A stretch of DNA of 64,000 nt from Gambelia wislizenii (lineage: Eukaryota; Chordata; Lepidosauria; Squamata; Crotaphytidae): the NCBI GenBank assembly GCA_030847615.1, contig JAUMIR010000014.1, positions 12,438,501-12,502,500 of the forward strand. The letters are read 5' to 3'. A program made the translations under genes and the position numbers. Shown here piece by piece: positions 53,638 through 63,863 of the stretch (position 1 is the stretch's first letter; the number at the start of each line of letters is the position of its first letter). Under the pieces are notes generated by a model. That model ran no database searches, was not told where the DNA came from, and saw only the letters and a program-made list of their open reading frames with translations.

Positions 53638-53912
53638 AGTTGGACCCCCATGTCCATGGGGGTTAAGTTCCCGGCCTTAATGTGGATACCAGAAACTGCA
53701 GATAAAAGCAAACCCTATTAAAATAACAGGCTTATGGTAAACACATACCATAGAGTTTCATTGGAGGACCTAGTGATTCCTACAGAGGTCACCTCTCTAG
53801 GCATTTTTCCAGCATGACTCTGTGGTATTTGTCCCTATCTTTGTCAGCTGTGGATAACTGAAACTGCGGATATTGGTTCTGTGGATATGGGCGGGGTGAC
53901 CTATATTGGTCA
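53638..53912. mobile_element. Tigger-like MITE, family B, well preserved
   Basis: Starts after TA (53636-53637) with CAGTTGGACCCCCATGTCCA; ends GATATGGGCGGGGTGACCT. Interior: GGTAAACACATACCATAGAG, CTCTCTAGGCATTTTTCC. Confidence 0.85.
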
Positions 53913-54312
53913 GAACAGGAGAGAGGAAGAAAGAAAGAGGAAAGAAAAAACAGAACTCTGCAAATTATGCAGCTGAAGGCAATTGTCACAATTTCTTTTC
54001 CTTTGCATAGGTCAAAATTTGCTAGTTATGGAGAATGAAAAGGAGTTGTGGTTTCGATAATTGAAACCCAGGCTCTGTTTGTTAAAACTTCTTTTGCAGT
54101 GAATCTTCTGCCTGCAGAGCATCAGTTTTTCTTTACAACCACAGGGGCTAGGAACTTGATTTACATTGCTCAAATGAGAGCTCAGTTCCCAGTTATCTGA
54201 GTTCTCAGTGTAACGTTATATTATGCACTTCTGCTGAATTGCAGCAGAGGCACTGCTCTGTAGAAAAATCCCCCCCCCCATTAGCATGGAGCCTTTTGCA
54301 AAAATGAAAGTA

Positions 54313-54540
54313 GTTGTCCCTCCATATCCACGGATTTGGTATCCATGGATTTAAGTATTCGCAGCTTGAAAATATTCTTAAAAAAATAATAATCCAAAAA
54401 GCAAACCTTGATTTTGCCATCTTATATAAGGGACACCATTTTGCTATGCCATTGCATATAATGGGGCTTGAGTATTCATGGATTTTGGTATCTGGTGGGG
54501 GTCCTGGAATCAAACCCCAGCGAATGTGAAGGGACAACTG
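54313..54540. mobile_element. Tigger-like MITE, family A, with empty-site paralogue
   Basis: TA flanks at 54311-54312 and 54541-54542. A related unit at about 55350-55375 reads GGGAGTATCTCTGCAGAGG where this one has AAAG-TA-insert-TA-TCGCTGTGCAGG, which acts as an empty site. The element has GTTGTCCCTCCATATCCACG and GAATGTGAAGGGACAACTG. Confidence 0.9.
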
Positions 54541-54904
54541 TATCGCTGTGCAGGGTCATAAAGGTATATGCGTGACAGAGTTTAGCAGGTTTTGTTCCAA
54601 GTTATCTGAAGTCGTCACATGTCACTATATTCTGCATACCTGCTGAATTACAACAGATAGAGTTGTTGGACTTGATAAGAGAACAGCGGAAAACTTAAAA
54701 CCATTGAAATGCTTCTAAAATGCCCGCAAAGGCCTAAAAAGTAACTTTAAGGTATGTAGAGAACATTACCCATTACCCCAATACGTAACTTCATTCCCAC
54801 TCATATTATTTTTAGCTTGTAACTTTATTACATCCTCATTGAATACTTAAAAAAATAGTCAAATATAAAAAAAGTAATGTGCAGCACATTAAAAGTAGAT
54901 ACAG

Positions 54905-55275
54905 TACTCTCCAACATTTCACAGATGAAAACTGCGACATGTATGGCTAACCAACATCAGAGTGTGGTCAAGATGGTGGAAGTTATTAATGAGGAAGAAC
55001 ACACAAGCCAAGGGAGGCTGCAGCAGTTTGCTTTTGCCTAAGCTTACAGGGAAGGGCAGGCCTCCTCTCATTCTTGCTGAGTTAATTGAGCACAAACTAT
55101 TTTTGCATTTTGAACTCTGTTTGCAGTAACTGAAGTAGACAGAGCAAAAAAAAAGGGGGGGGGGAGAGTGAGGAGAGGTGTGAGACACTGGGCTATTTTA
55201 AAAGCATCTGAAAAAAGTGGGATGGCAGAGGGTGAACCAGGACTGTCGCTCCCAAATTGGGACAGTTGGAGGGCA
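54905..55275 (+). repeat. Unclassified repeat family A, most complete copy
   Basis: Begins CTCTCCAACATTTCACAGAT and ends GGGACAGTTGGAGGGCATG. The ends share CTCCAAC as a short inverted repeat. Interior has GTGTGGTCAAGATGGTGGAA and CATTTTGAACTCTGTTTGCA. No open frame. Confidence 0.7.
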
Positions 55276-55560
55276 TGAGGTAGGCATAAAATCAAGTAAT
55301 GTCCATTTTAATTGGTCTTGATTAAGGTTTGTTCCAAGTCCCAAAGCCTTTTGCAAAATGGGAGTATCTCTGCAGAGGATGAGGGTTGTAAATGTGTATG
55401 GGAGATAGAGATTAACAAGTTTTGCTTGTAGTTATCATCCACATGGGTGCCAAGTTTGGCAGGGGGAGCTCGATACCTGATCAAGGAGCCTGTAATAGAA
55501 GTGGGTCCTCTTTCGCCCATGGTGTGAACTGAGACCCAGGAAGTGGCGAGGGGTAGGTGG

Positions 55561-56662
55561 GGTGGAAACTATTTTTTTTTTTTTAAATTTTATTTAACAT
55601 TTATTAGACATATAACATAACATGCAATTTGCATACACCAACACATCAATAACAATAACAGAAACAACAACAGTGAGTAATCAACAAGACTAGACAAAAC
55701 ATGTGAATAAAACAAACTCCCCACGTGCTCTCTTCCTGCCCTTGATTCTATTCTTTCTCCATCTCCTACGGATATTTCATTTATACCTTCTTTTTTTCCT
55801 TTTTAACAAACCAGATAACTGCTAGTACCACTTTCATTTTCAATTCGTTCTATATCCATTATGCAACACTCTTGTTCATCATAAACTTCCAACACTCTTT
55901 TGTTTGGCTTTAAATGTCCTTCTCTATCAAATTACAACACCTAAAGATTATCATTAACATTATACAATGGATATCCATCATAACAGCAACATCAAGGTAA
56001 GGAAACTTGAGTAAATAACTTCACGTATTAGCTACTAAACCCAATTGTACTGACCTCTCCTTCTTTTTGTTTCATGTATTTTATAAATGGTTCCCATACT
56101 TTTAAATACCTCTCCAATACTTTCCCTCTCACCAAATTTGTTAATTTATCCATTTGCGCCAATTCCATTACTTTCTCTTTCCATTCTAATCTTGTTGGAA
56201 TTTCTGTAGACTTCCACCTTTTGGCCAAAACCACTCGCGCTGCCGTGATTAAGTAGGTTATTAATGTTCTATTCTCCTTCTCTTTTCCATTTTCTAAATT
56301 TATCATATTTAATAGATAGAGTTCTGGTCTCAATCCTATACCAAAACCAACTATCTTTTCAATCTCCTTATTTATCTTATTCCAATATCTCCGTATTTTA
56401 CCACATTCCCACCACATGTGGTAAAACGTTCCCTTTTGTTCTTCACATTTCCAACAAGCAATTAAGTTACTTTTCTTCATTTTTGCTATTTTTATAGGTG
56501 TCATATACCATCTGTGCATCATCTTGTAGAAATTCTCTTTTAAATTATAACTACACGTGAAATTTAGTCCCTTTCGCCAAACATCCTCCCATTGATCTAT
56601 ATCTATAATATGACCTATATCTTTTGCCCAATTCAACATACAAATAGGTGGAAACTATTTTT
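55561..56662 (-). mobile_element. 5'-truncated L1 with perfect 16-bp target duplication
   Basis: GGTGGAAACTATTTTT occurs at 55561-55576 and 56647-56662. T-run (complement of the poly-A tail) at 55572-55583. The minus-strand frame 56639-56028 (203 codons, open) is the C-terminus of L1 ORF2, with the C-x2-C...H-x4-C finger CWKCEEQKGTFYHMWWEC and the LRPELYLLNM and WKEKVMELAQMDKL segments. It is followed by about 450 bp of 3' UTR. Target-primed reverse transcription explains the structure. Confidence 0.95.
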
Positions 56663-57082
56663 AATGACCTATAAATAAGCATCATGAACAATCCCGTGTC
56701 TGCCAGCGTCCAGCAGAAATGGATCGCTTGTTGCTCAAGGCGACCAGATGAACTGTGAGGGAGCCCAAGTCGGTGGGGTTGGGTGCACAACACAGGAACC
56801 TTCAGGGACAGGCAGAATTTGTGCAGAGCCATACAGTGAAAACAGGGGCTACAGTGATAAAGCAGTAACTCATTGCATTATTTGTGGAAATGATGATGAT
56901 AAACATTAAGATGATTTATCCTCTGCTTCCCCCCTAAAACAAGGGCTGGCACTCAGTTAAAGACATGTGCATGCATAAGTCATGCTACGTATGCAGGACC
57001 AAAAAGTCACCATTGGATGATGGATGTATTCGCCTCATAGTGATGGAAGTGAAGTTGCCCAGATAGCATGTTCCTCTGTGCC
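56663..57082. other. No recognised feature
   Basis: Unique sequence. Confidence 0.35.
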
Positions 57083-57315
57083 TTGTCATTGCATGTTGTG
57101 TTTGGACATGGTGCATTGCCTGTTGCCGTTTCACATTGTGTATTTCCATTTCATGTCAAACATTACTGTTGCACATCCTATATTGTGCAGTATTGTCGCA
57201 CATTGTATACTGTGCATTATGGTTACACATCATATGCTGTACAAAGCAGTCATGTATTGGATGTTGTGAATTGTGGTTGAGCATTGTATGCGGTGCATTC
57301 AGGTTGTGTGTCGTA
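57083..57315. repeat. Degenerate tandem repeat, GCACATTGTATA-type unit
   Basis: CATTGCATGTTGTG, CATTGTGTATTTCC, CACATCCTATATTGTGCAG, CACATTGTATACTGTGCATT, CACATCATATGCTGTAC and GCATTGTATGCGGTGCATTC follow at 20-45 bp spacing. Open frames are by-products. Confidence 0.7.
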
Positions 57316-57324
57316 TTCTGTTCT

Positions 57325-57655
57325 CTAGGCAGCTCCAGCATGACTCTTTGGTAACTGCCAGTGGAAGTTGCTATAGAGTCATGCTGGAGGACCTAATTTT
57401 TTTTATTTATTTATACCCCGCTCTTCAGCCACAAGGCTATCAGAGCAGCTTACAAATTGTTTTAAGCAATAGCAATTTACACATCTACACTGCCTTAAGC
57501 AGTTTCCAATGTGTGTTAGCTAATTGCCCCCACAAGTTGGGTACTCATTTTACTGACCTATGAAAGGATGGAAGGCTGAGTGAACCTTGGAGCCCGCTGG
57601 GATTGCCTAGAGGGACTGTATTTTTGGACCACAGATAACCGGTACTGTGCATACG
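57325..57655. mobile_element. Tigger-like MITE, family B, split by a SINE
   Basis: Left part CAGCATGACTCTTTGGTAAC ... ATGCTGGAGGACCTAA; right part TGCCTAGAGGGACTGT and CCACAGATAACCGGTACTGT after 57607. Confidence 0.7.
57399..57606 (-). mobile_element. SINE with L2-like tail, copy 2
   Basis: TTATTTATTTATACCCCGCT, CTATCAGAGCAGCTTACAAA, AATAGCAATTTACACATCTA and CCTATGAAAGGATGGAAGG match 33643-33848; this copy goes further, to GGAGCCCGCTGGGATTG. Confidence 0.7.
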
Positions 57656-58196
57656 TGGGTGGGTGGGGGTGGGCGACCGCTATTCTATATTGGGTGAACA
57701 TCTCTGCTTGCCTCAGACTGTAGAAAGTGGCACCTTTTTACTTTAGATCTGCACTGAAATGGAGAGGGCATGAAGGACTCAAAAGTGCCTAGAGAGATCT
57801 ACAGTGAACAGACACCATATGTGGAGTTGGATGATTGTTGTCATCTGTACTTGACTGCCCATTAAAAAGGATTTACAAAATTAAAAGATTGTTTATTATT
57901 TACTGTGACAATAAAGAGTGATTGATGCACAATTACAGATCAGGAGTCAACAACCAAGAGGAGTACATCCAGAAGCAGTCACTGTTCCTGGAGTGCAGTG
58001 TCATATAATATCATCAGTGTGATTCACATTTTCTTTATGAGCCCAATGCTACGAGCTATTGTGTGTACTTAGAGAAGGTATATCATTTCCCTTGTAATTA
58101 GCAGAGTTCATGAATGGGTAACATCGGTCACAGGATGGAGTCAGGTTAGAAAGTCAGGTTGAGGAAAGGCTGTACTGTATTACTTTTCTGTGCTAA

Positions 58197-58230
<34 letters not shown>

Positions 58231-58261
58231 CCTTCAATTCACCCGCCAACTTTATTTACTT
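57656..58261. other. Unique, ends in (TG)n
   Basis: (TG)n at 58199-58228. No gene recognised. Confidence 0.4.
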
Positions 58262-58865
58262 ACATTGTACTGTCTATTCTCCTTTATGGGTCTGAAACAT
58301 GGGTCACCTATCACCACCACTTACGACTCCTCGAACGCTTTCATCAGCACTGTATACACACAATCCTAAATATACACTGGACTGACTATGTGACGAATGT
58401 TGCTGTCCTTGAGCAAGCAGGGATCACCAGCATTGAGGCCATGATATTGAGAACAGAGGTGTGCTGGGCAGGGCACATTTCTAGGATGGAGGACCATCGC
58501 CTCCCCAAAATAGTACTCTAAGGTGAACTCGCCACGGGTCAGCATAAGAAGGGCACTCCAAAAAAGTGATACAAGGACTCCCTGAAACAACATCTCAGGG
58601 TCGGCCAAATTGATCACCAGCAATGGTCCCTCATGGCCTCACATCGGGAGGCATGGAGACGCACTATCCACAATGCTGCAGCCTTTTTGAGAACTCACGC
58701 CGAACAAGTCTTGAAGAGAAACAATAACGCAGAAAAAATCACAACCCGGAAACATCACCCAAGGAGACCTTCTGCTGTGCTTTCTGCAACCGGACTTGCT
58801 TATCTCAGATTGGCCTGTTTAGTCATCAACGCGCTTGCAGAAAGTGTGGGATGAGTCCTTCCTGA
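58262..58865 (+). mobile_element. LINE ORF2 C-terminal fragment (copy 2) with Cys/His finger
   Basis: LLYGSETWVTYHHHLRLLER, TDYVTNVAVLEQAGITSIEA, WAGHISRMEDHRLPK and, after stops and frameshifts, IDHQQWSLMASHREAWRRTI. Near 58770-58850 a different frame gives CCAFCNRTCLSQIGLFSHQR followed by CRKCG, a zinc-finger-like C-terminus. Related to 6151-6606. Confidence 0.75.
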
Positions 58866-58869
58866 ATCT

Positions 58870-59275
58870 TCGTTTGCAAAGAAAAGCCAGAGAGAGAATT
58901 TATACCCACCTTTCTCTCAAGATGGTATCCAAAGTATCTTACAATAATTTTAAAAAAGATTAAGCTAAAATATTAGTTTACAAAAGTTAAAAAAGAACGA
59001 AATAACTTTTTTTTAAATTAAAGACTTAAAAACACTTAAAACATATTTTCCAAGATTGAAAAATATAGCACACCACTTTACACGCACACATTACTGCTCC
59101 AGCATTAAAATTCAAAGGCCTGCCTGAATAAAAATGTCTTTACCTTTTGGCAGAAAGAGAGAAAGGGGAGACAATTAGACTTCCCACAGAAGGGGGTTCA
59201 GCAGTCTGGGAGCAGCCACATAGAAGGCTCTCTCCCGAGTCCTCACCGGTGCTTGTGAAGGTGGTGTCTTGGAGA
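58870..59275 (-). mobile_element. L2-like LINE 3' end
   Basis: GAATTTATACCCACCTTTCT, AAAGGCCTGCCTGAATAAAA and GGGAGCAGCCACATAGAAGG CTCTC are the complement of an L2 3' UTR and C-terminus. Confidence 0.7.
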
Positions 59276-59281
59276 GAAAGC

Positions 59282-59480
59282 CCATGGATTTCCTAGTTTT
59301 TTTTTTTTTTTAAGGCAAGGCATTCTCGGAGGTGGTTTTGGCAGTTCCTTCCTCTGAAATCTAGCCTACAGCACCTGGTATTCATTGGCAGTCTCCCATC
59401 CAAGTACTAATCAGGGCTGACCCTGCCTAGTTTCCAAGATCAGGTGGGATCTGGTGCCTATAGGGCATTTAGGCCAGCTA
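59282..59480 (-). mobile_element. 5S-rRNA-derived SINE, copy 2
   Basis: Reverse complement of 59365-59470: ATCTTGGAAACTAGGCAGGG, TTAGTACTTGGATGGGAGAC, ACCAGGTGCTGTAGGCTAG. A T-run (59296-59311) replaces part of the tail. Confidence 0.85.
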
Positions 59481-59589
59481 AAAAGTGCTGTAGGTTGATT
59501 CCAGTGAAGAACTTGCTCAAGGTGAGAACTATTTGACCATGGAATAGGCAAGGTGGTAGATTCTCCTTTGTTGTACCTTTTTTAAAAAA

Positions 59590-59688
59590 TGGAGGGTGGA
59601 TGTCTGCCTCTCGGGGTTCTTTAATAGTGGATTCTTGCCCAGACAGGGAGTTGGACTATATGGCACTTGAGATACCTTCCAAATCTAT
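59590..59688 (+). mobile_element. CR1 LINE 3' terminal fragment
   Basis: GGGAGTTGGACTATATGGCA CTTGAG and CCTTCCAAATCTATCAT. Confidence 0.65.
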
Positions 59689-59800
59689 CATCACTGCCAC
59701 CACCACCACCGTCATTACCTTTATCATCTTTCTTGGTATTCCCCTTTCCCCCAAAGTTGGGACTTAAGGCAGCTTATGAATTAAAATGCTTACAATATAC

Positions 59801-60076
59801 AATCATCCCTTCATATTGGGGGTTCAGCATTCATGGATGTGATTATTTTTGTGGATGTGATTCATATGGTCTCTCTAGGCATTTCTAGGTCCTCCAGCAT
59901 GATTCTGTGGTCAATTTCTGCCAGTAGTTGACCATAGAATTGCACTGGAGGACCTACAAATACCTAGAAAGTGTTATCTCATGTAAAACAAACAGCGGGC
60001 TGATATTTGCAATTTTCCCACTTTTGTGGGGGTCCTGCAACCCTAGCCCCCCCGTGAAATTTGATGGCTGACTGTA
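59801..60076. mobile_element. Tigger-like MITE, family B, in L2
   Basis: CAATCATCCCTTCATATTGG at the left and TTTGATGGCTGACTGTAG at the right; interior CTCTCTAGGCATTTCTAGGT and CATAGAATTGCACTGGAGG. Confidence 0.78.
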
Positions 60077-60214
60077 GTTAAAAGCATTAAAAAGGATGAC
60101 ATTACAATAGAAACAAAGGAGAACAGAGAGCAATTTTCAGCTATTAACAATATTAAAACAATTTCAAATATACAGTATACTTAAAAAGCAGTTTTAAAAC
60201 AGTACAGTTTGAAA

Positions 60215-60647
60215 CAGAGGTGGGCAACTGCACAGGGGGTAGAGGCCATTTTTCCTCCCAGCATGTTTGGCATTCCCAAAGTGGCATGATGTCATTTCTG
60301 GCTGCCATTTTGTCTGATCTTTAACTGATGATTATTTCCTCCTCCTCCTCCTCCTCCTCCTCCTCCTCCTCCTTGCTATTCTGAGAAGGTTTGGGGGGTT
60401 TCTGAGGGTTAGGAGAAGCAAAACACCTGCATTTTTACATGATTTTAGGTTAGGAGGAGCAAAACCACTGGATTTTACATGGTTTTGGAAGATTTTGGCC
60501 AGTTTTGAGGCAGGGGAGAAATCATCCCCAAATTGCCCTGAAAAACAATTAATTGGGGGTGTTGGTGATCTGGAGGCTTCAAAGGGATTCTGGGGGACTC
60601 CAGAGGCCACACTTAGTGTCTCACAGGCTACACTTTGCCCACCCCTT
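60215..60647. mobile_element. hAT-like element in L2, with 8-bp target duplication
   Basis: Ends CAGAGGTGGGCAACTG and CTTTGCCCACCCCTT are imperfect inverted repeats. Flanking 8-mers GTTTGAAA (60207-60214) and GTTTAAAA (60648-60655) differ at one base. Contains (CCT)n at 60337-60373. Confidence 0.82.
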
Positions 60648-60935
60648 GTTTAAAATGAAACAGCACCCCCTTAAAACCCCTTTCATAAAAAAAAGTTCTA
60701 AAACCTTACTGAATAAAAAACCCTTTGCCTGCTGATGGAAGGATATTAAGGGGGGGGGACATTCTAGCCTCTCTAGTGAAGGAGTTGCACAGTCTAGGGG
60801 CAGTCACTGAGAAGGCCCTCTCTTCTGTTCCCACAGCCATGAAGGTGATGGGATGTTTGCCCTGAATCCTATTGGTTAGTCCCAACCAGAGTAGATTCGT
60901 GGACTCAATGAGATTTTTATAAGTGTTCAATGTTG

Positions 60936-62049
60936 AGTTGACACATATGTAAATCCCATTGAATCCATGGGTCTACTTTAGTTGGGATTACCAATAATAT
61001 TCAGGCATATGATTCTGTGAAGGCTGGGAGTCATTCCCTGCTGTCTGGAACACCAAGTTTACTCATTCCTCCAGGTGGTGGTTCCCCTTTTTTAAAGTAG
61101 CTTGTTGCCACCATATTTTCCAGTCAAACTGCCTTGGATGTTCTCTTCAACGTTGTGTGGTTACTGTTACCCTGCCCAATGGTGTGCATTCCAGGCTTAG
61201 TTGCCAGGTGAGATATTTAGATACTTGTTCCAGTTCACAAAGGAGTCACTCATCTGGGAAATGAGGCCATAGCAATCTAAGGGGCTGAGATACTCAGGAG
61301 AAACCTGCTCTGCTTAAAAAAAAACAAAAACCCACCGACCATTACCAGATACATCTTTCAGAGCAGTTGACATGTGTCCCTTGAAATGAGCCAGGGAAGA
61401 TGGAGCAGGAGAGAGGAGATCTGAAAAAAGGAAAGAGGATATTTTTCAAGGATTCCATAAAGAGCACTGGAGAGGTTTGAGTGGAGGAAGGTGAATAGCT
61501 GCAATAAATTTGTTCCTAGCAAATTGCCATGTTTGAGACTCCTTCTGTAGATTTTGCTTGGTGATGTATTTGTCCCTCTTTCCTTCTATCTTTAAAAGGG
61601 GGTGTTGGGAGGGCACAGCTTGTGTTTGAACTTCAAACAAAGAATTATGTTGTAAACATGCATGCCAAGTTTAATTGGGACCATTCAAGGCGATATCCTG
61701 CAAAGGTGTGTTTCCTGGCCTGCCTTGGAAATGGATGAAGCTTGCGTTTGAAAGACAGAATTGTGTCACAAATCTGTGTACCATCTTTCATTTGGGGATC
61801 TCAGCACCAAGGGTTGATTTCCAACTTCTGTAAAACTAACATGGTTGTGTGTGTATGGGGGTTGGTTGGTCAGTGTGTTCTCCTACAGGCAACACATCTC
61901 AGTAATTTGGGAGGAAGCATCAAAAGTATTTTGACATTTTGTTAGCGATCCCTGCTGGACTGCAAAGCAGCTTGTCAGAGAACACTGAAGGTGTGAGTCT
62001 TCTCTGAATTGGGTTTGGAGTGGTGGTGGGAGAACTGAAGCAGATTTGG
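60936..62049. other. Unique intron sequence with an imperfect duplication
   Basis: AGCTTGTGTTTGAACTTCAA (61617) and AGCTTGCGTTTGAAAGACAG (61739) start two related segments of about 75 bp. No gene recognised. Confidence 0.4.
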
Positions 62050-62185
62050 GGAAGGTATGATAGAGGTCCTTCTTGGTGGCTGCTCCCAGGCTGTGGCACT
62101 TTCTTCCAAGGGAAGCTGACCTGTTCCCCTCTAGTTGTTCTTGCACTGGTAGACAAAGATCTTTTTATTCAGGGTTCCTTTCACG
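62050..62185 (+). mobile_element. L2-like LINE ORF2 fragment
   Basis: GGTCCTTCTTGGTGGCTGCT CCCAGGCTGTGGC and CAAAGATCTTTTTATTCAGG are L2 C-terminal coding remains. Confidence 0.6.
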
Positions 62186-62687
62186 TGACACAATTATAGC
62201 ATTATATGAACAAAAGCCAATTTGGGCTTGAATAAAACCAGAAATGATCTCACATCACTTCCTGTCCACAAGAGGGACACACCAGAGTGGTCTGTTGCAA
62301 GGGACATGGGAGGGAAAATTGGCTTTACTGCCTGCAGGCTTCCTGATTGCTGGGTTACCCATATTCTGTCTTCCTCTCACTCCCAATGCTGTGGTGAGAA
62401 GTCAGCCCTGAGCGCTAGGAAAAGCAAAATGTGCACAGATTAGTTTCAGAGGGAAGATGGTGGGCATTTTTTAATTAGGAGTTGAGGCACTGTGTGTATG
62501 TTTTAGCTACACCATAGCTTTGCCACGCTTTTCTTCTTAAAAGCCCAGGGTGCCATGCATGTGGCGATCTTGTTTTGTTGACCACACAACCTTGGAAGGC
62601 TCATAGACTACGAGGAGGCAATTTTGCTCTCAAAAACTCTCCACTTCCGTCCACAGAACTTTGCGTTTGGGCAAATATTTCAGCCCA

Positions 62688-62730
<43 letters not shown>

Positions 62731-63863
62731 TTGACACACCATTTACTCCTTTAACTCTACAAGGGAATGTGGGGGTGGTGGATAGGAAGGACCACACAAG
62801 AATTATGGTATCTCTTTCATTCTTGTCTTCTCCGCCCTTTCATAATAATAACAATAATACAGGGTAATGGAATGACTTCATATCTTGGGTTTTGCAGACA
62901 CTGCAAGGCTTTGGGGCTGTTTTCTTTTCCCCTCTTTTTTTTTTTCTGCCCAGAAAAGCATGTGTGCTTGCTTTTAAAAGTTGGATTTAAGGTTTGCTGA
63001 ATGATGAATGGGAGAAATGACAACCTGGAAAAAGGGAAACCTTTCTGTTTGTGTGGTTTAGCCAAAAATCTTCTGTGAATTCTGAGGCATGGTGGGAAGA
63101 TTGTGAGGGATTGTCTAAATGGTGAAAATACACCTCACAGAATTTGCAGAGAATACAGTTTGTGCCAGTGAGCCATGCAGGAGATTTGCCGTATTCAGAG
63201 GGAGGGGGACAACAACCACCATTTACCATGTGATAGGGGTTTTCCACAAAGTTTTACATATACTGCAGGAAGATGTGCATTGCTAGTCATTTGGATGACT
63301 GATTCCCAGCATTGCACATTCAGGGCAAAAGAAGAAGTTGAAATCCAATTGGTCCATCATGCAAGAGAGGGTGGACATTCCTGTTTCTGCTGGAAGCGCC
63401 ATTTTGGTGCCCTGGAAGAGCAATAATGCACTTTTTTGCCATGCTGAGGTTATTTTTTTTCTCCTTTCAGTCTGTTTAAAAGTAAAGGTTTAAAAAAAAG
63501 AAGCGAGGTTTTCAGGGGTTGGGGTGTGTGGAATATTAGCAGCCTGTACTTGCAGACACCATCTTGAATTGTGGGTCCATGTACACATCAATGCACACTG
63601 CTGCACAGACAACTTTTTTGGACAAAATAAGGGAGACAAAAGGGAGCTGCTGTGAATTGCAGGTAATGTGTTCCCCTGTTCACTATTTCCTCCCATCTAG
63701 ATAAGCCCTGAGATTGTAGGCAGGGCTGGATTATCAATGGTCCTGTTGGAGCAAATGCTTCAGGCCTCTTGAGCATCTTGAGGTGCCCAGCGCTGAAGGA
63801 AAAGTTTCTGCTTCCTTCCTCTTTGTTCCCAGTAGTATCCAGAATTACCTGATTTTCCTGTTA
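62186..63863. other. Mostly unique intron sequence
   Basis: (CT)n at 62691-62725. No gene, splice acceptor with RXRA exon 2 coding text, or named repeat seen. Confidence 0.4.

Larger units (their letters stand above)
54187..55450. repeat. Related units around a Tigger insertion (family G)
   Basis: CCAGTTATCTGAGTTCTCAG ... CTGCTGAATTGCAGCAGAGG (54187) is repeated as CCAAGTTATCTGAAGTCGTC ... CTGCTGAATTACAACAG (54597). GCCTTTTGCAAAA...GGTATATGCGTGACAGAG is paralleled at 55345-55420 by GCCTTTTGCAAAATGGGAG and GTGTATGGGAGATAGAG. The family A copy of repeat at 54905-55275 lies between. Origin unknown. Confidence 0.5.
59725..60935 (-). mobile_element. L2-like LINE 3' end broken by two DNA elements
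   Basis: Pieces: 59725-59800 (GGGACTTAAGGCAGCTTATG), 60077-60214 (A-rich UTR) and 60648-60935 (GGAGTTGCACAGTCTAGGGG CAGTCACTGAGAAGGCCCTC, the LxNSFT... RAFSVTAPRLCN C-terminus in complement). The gaps are a Tigger-like and a hAT-like element. Confidence 0.7.

Noticed and set aside
56028..56639. 203-codon minus-strand frame as a possible host gene
   Set aside because: It is the L1 ORF2 C-terminus inside an insertion with target duplications.
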